This document shows, one piece after another, positions 63,097-64,000 of a stretch of DNA of 64,000 nucleotides. The notes under the pieces were generated by a model. The model saw only the letters and a list, made by a program, of their open reading frames with translations, did not search any database and was not told the origin of the DNA. Position 1 is the stretch's first letter, and the number at the start of each line of letters is the position of its first letter. The stretch is from Trogon surrucura. Lineage: Eukaryota > Chordata > Aves > Trogoniformes > Trogonidae. The position numbers and the translations under genes are program-made. The stretch spans positions 4,770,468 to 4,834,467 of the forward strand of contig CM036657.1 of NCBI GenBank assembly GCA_020746105.1. The letters run 5' to 3'.

Positions 63097-64000
63097 ATAG
63101 AATCCTAGAATGGCCCAGGCTGGAAGGGACCTTAGAGATCATCTAATCCAACCTCCCTGTCATGGGCAGGGACGCCTCTCAACTAGATCAGGCTACTCAA
63201 GGTTCTGTCCAACCTGGCCTCGAACACCTCCAGGGAGGGGGCAGCCACAACATCTCTGGGCAATTTATTCCAAAGTCTTGCCACCCTCGGACTGAAGAAT
63301 TTCTTCCTAAGATCTAATCTAAATCTATTCTCCTTCACCCTAAACCCTTCCCCTTGTCCTATCAGTGGACGCTCTTGTCAAAAGTCCCTCCCTGGCCTTC
63401 CTGTAGGTTCCCTTCAGGTATTGGAAGGCAGCTATTAGGTCCCCCCAAAGTCTTCTCTTTTCAGGACTGAACAATCCCAGCTCCCGCAGCCTTTCCTCGT
63501 AGCAGAGGTGCTCCAGCCCCTGGATCATCTTTGTGGCCCTTCTCTGAACGCGCTCCAACAGTTCTATGTGCCTCTTATGGTGGGGACACCAGAACTGGGC
63601 GCAGTATTCGAGGTGGGGTCTCACCAGAGCAGAGTAAAGGGGGAGAATCCCCTCTCTTGACCTGCTGGCTACACTTCTCCTGATACATCCCAGGATGGGG
63701 TTGGCCTTCTGGGCTGCATGAGCGCCCTGCCGGCTCATGTTGAGCTTCTCGTCTGTCAACACCCCCAAATCCTTCTCTTCAGGGCTACTCTCAACCCACT
63801 CTGTGCCCAGTTTGTATTTGTGCCTAGGATTGGCCCGACCCAGGTGAAGGACCTTGCATTTTGACTTGTTGAAGCTCCTGCAGTTTGCACTGGCCCATTT
63901 CTCAAGCCTGTCCAGGTCCCTCAGGATGGCATCTCTTCCCTCAAGTGAGTACATGGCACCACACAGCTTGGTGTCGTCGGCAAACTTGCTGAGGGTGCAC
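63097..64000 (-). pseudogene. CR1 LINE, runs off the right edge
   Basis: The tail is at the left (tcatagaatcctagaatggc). ORF2 C-terminal sequence reads from the right edge ([40 protein letters not shown]) to a break near 63,340. A different subfamily from the 53-kb copy. The RT catalytic block begins at the window edge. Confidence 0.9.

Noticed and set aside
1..64000. CRISPR arrays, bacterial defence operons, tRNA/rRNA genes
   Set aside because: None seen. The repeat structure is entirely explained by eukaryotic retroelements and the host gene has spliceosomal introns.

Overview
This window is avian nuclear DNA. It contains the 5' half of a vertebrate multi-exon gene, RASA1 (p120 RasGAP), on the minus strand, together with CR1 LINEs carrying the bird-type 3' end and several families of avian endogenous retroviruses (ERVs). 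No bacterial operon, CRISPR array, rRNA or tRNA gene was seen.

Host gene: exon 1, with its CpG-rich promoter, lies at about 40.1-40.9 kb. Exons 2-8 follow leftwards at 27.2, 23.8, 21.7, 11.5, 10.4, 8.5 and 7.6 kb. Together they encode about 372 residues (Gly/Pro-rich N-terminus, SH2, SH3 and the start of the second SH2) with no stop or frameshift. The reading frame closes across every junction. The PH, C2 and GAP domains must lie left of the window. From memory, RASA1 is Z-linked in chicken with a W gametolog. The very heavy ERV/CR1 load here would suit a W copy, but this is inference.

Repeats: introns 1, 3, 4 and 8 are packed with insertions. These are a degraded ERVL-type provirus (0.3-4.6 kb), a second gag-bearing degraded provirus (12.2-14.6 kb), CR1 copies (15.2-17.4, 19.1-20.2, 32.6-34.3, 35.9-36.3 and 38.2-38.7 kb), solo LTRs (22.3-23.5, 28.4-29.0, 29.8-30.2 and 31.4-32.5 kb), a DNA-transposon fragment (34.7 kb) and an ERV with env TM remnants (35-38.9 kb). 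Upstream of the gene are a class II-like solo LTR (41.5-41.9 kb), an apparently complete ERVL-like provirus (41.99-49.12 kb), then a mosaic of nested CR1 and LTR pieces running to the right edge.

Most interesting element: the 7.1-kb provirus at 41,992-49,115. It has two 812-bp LTRs that I found identical by eye, a 5-bp target duplication (TATTG), a Lys1,2-type primer binding site, a 596-codon gag and a 1056-codon protease-RT-RNaseH-integrase frame. Its Gag begins with an unusual ~140-residue module of hydrophobic segments and four N-glycosylation sequons. Gag and pol share one frame separated by a single UAG, followed by a possible pseudoknot. The two degraded relatives also start with a hydrophobic module, so a membrane-targeted Gag leader may define this lineage.
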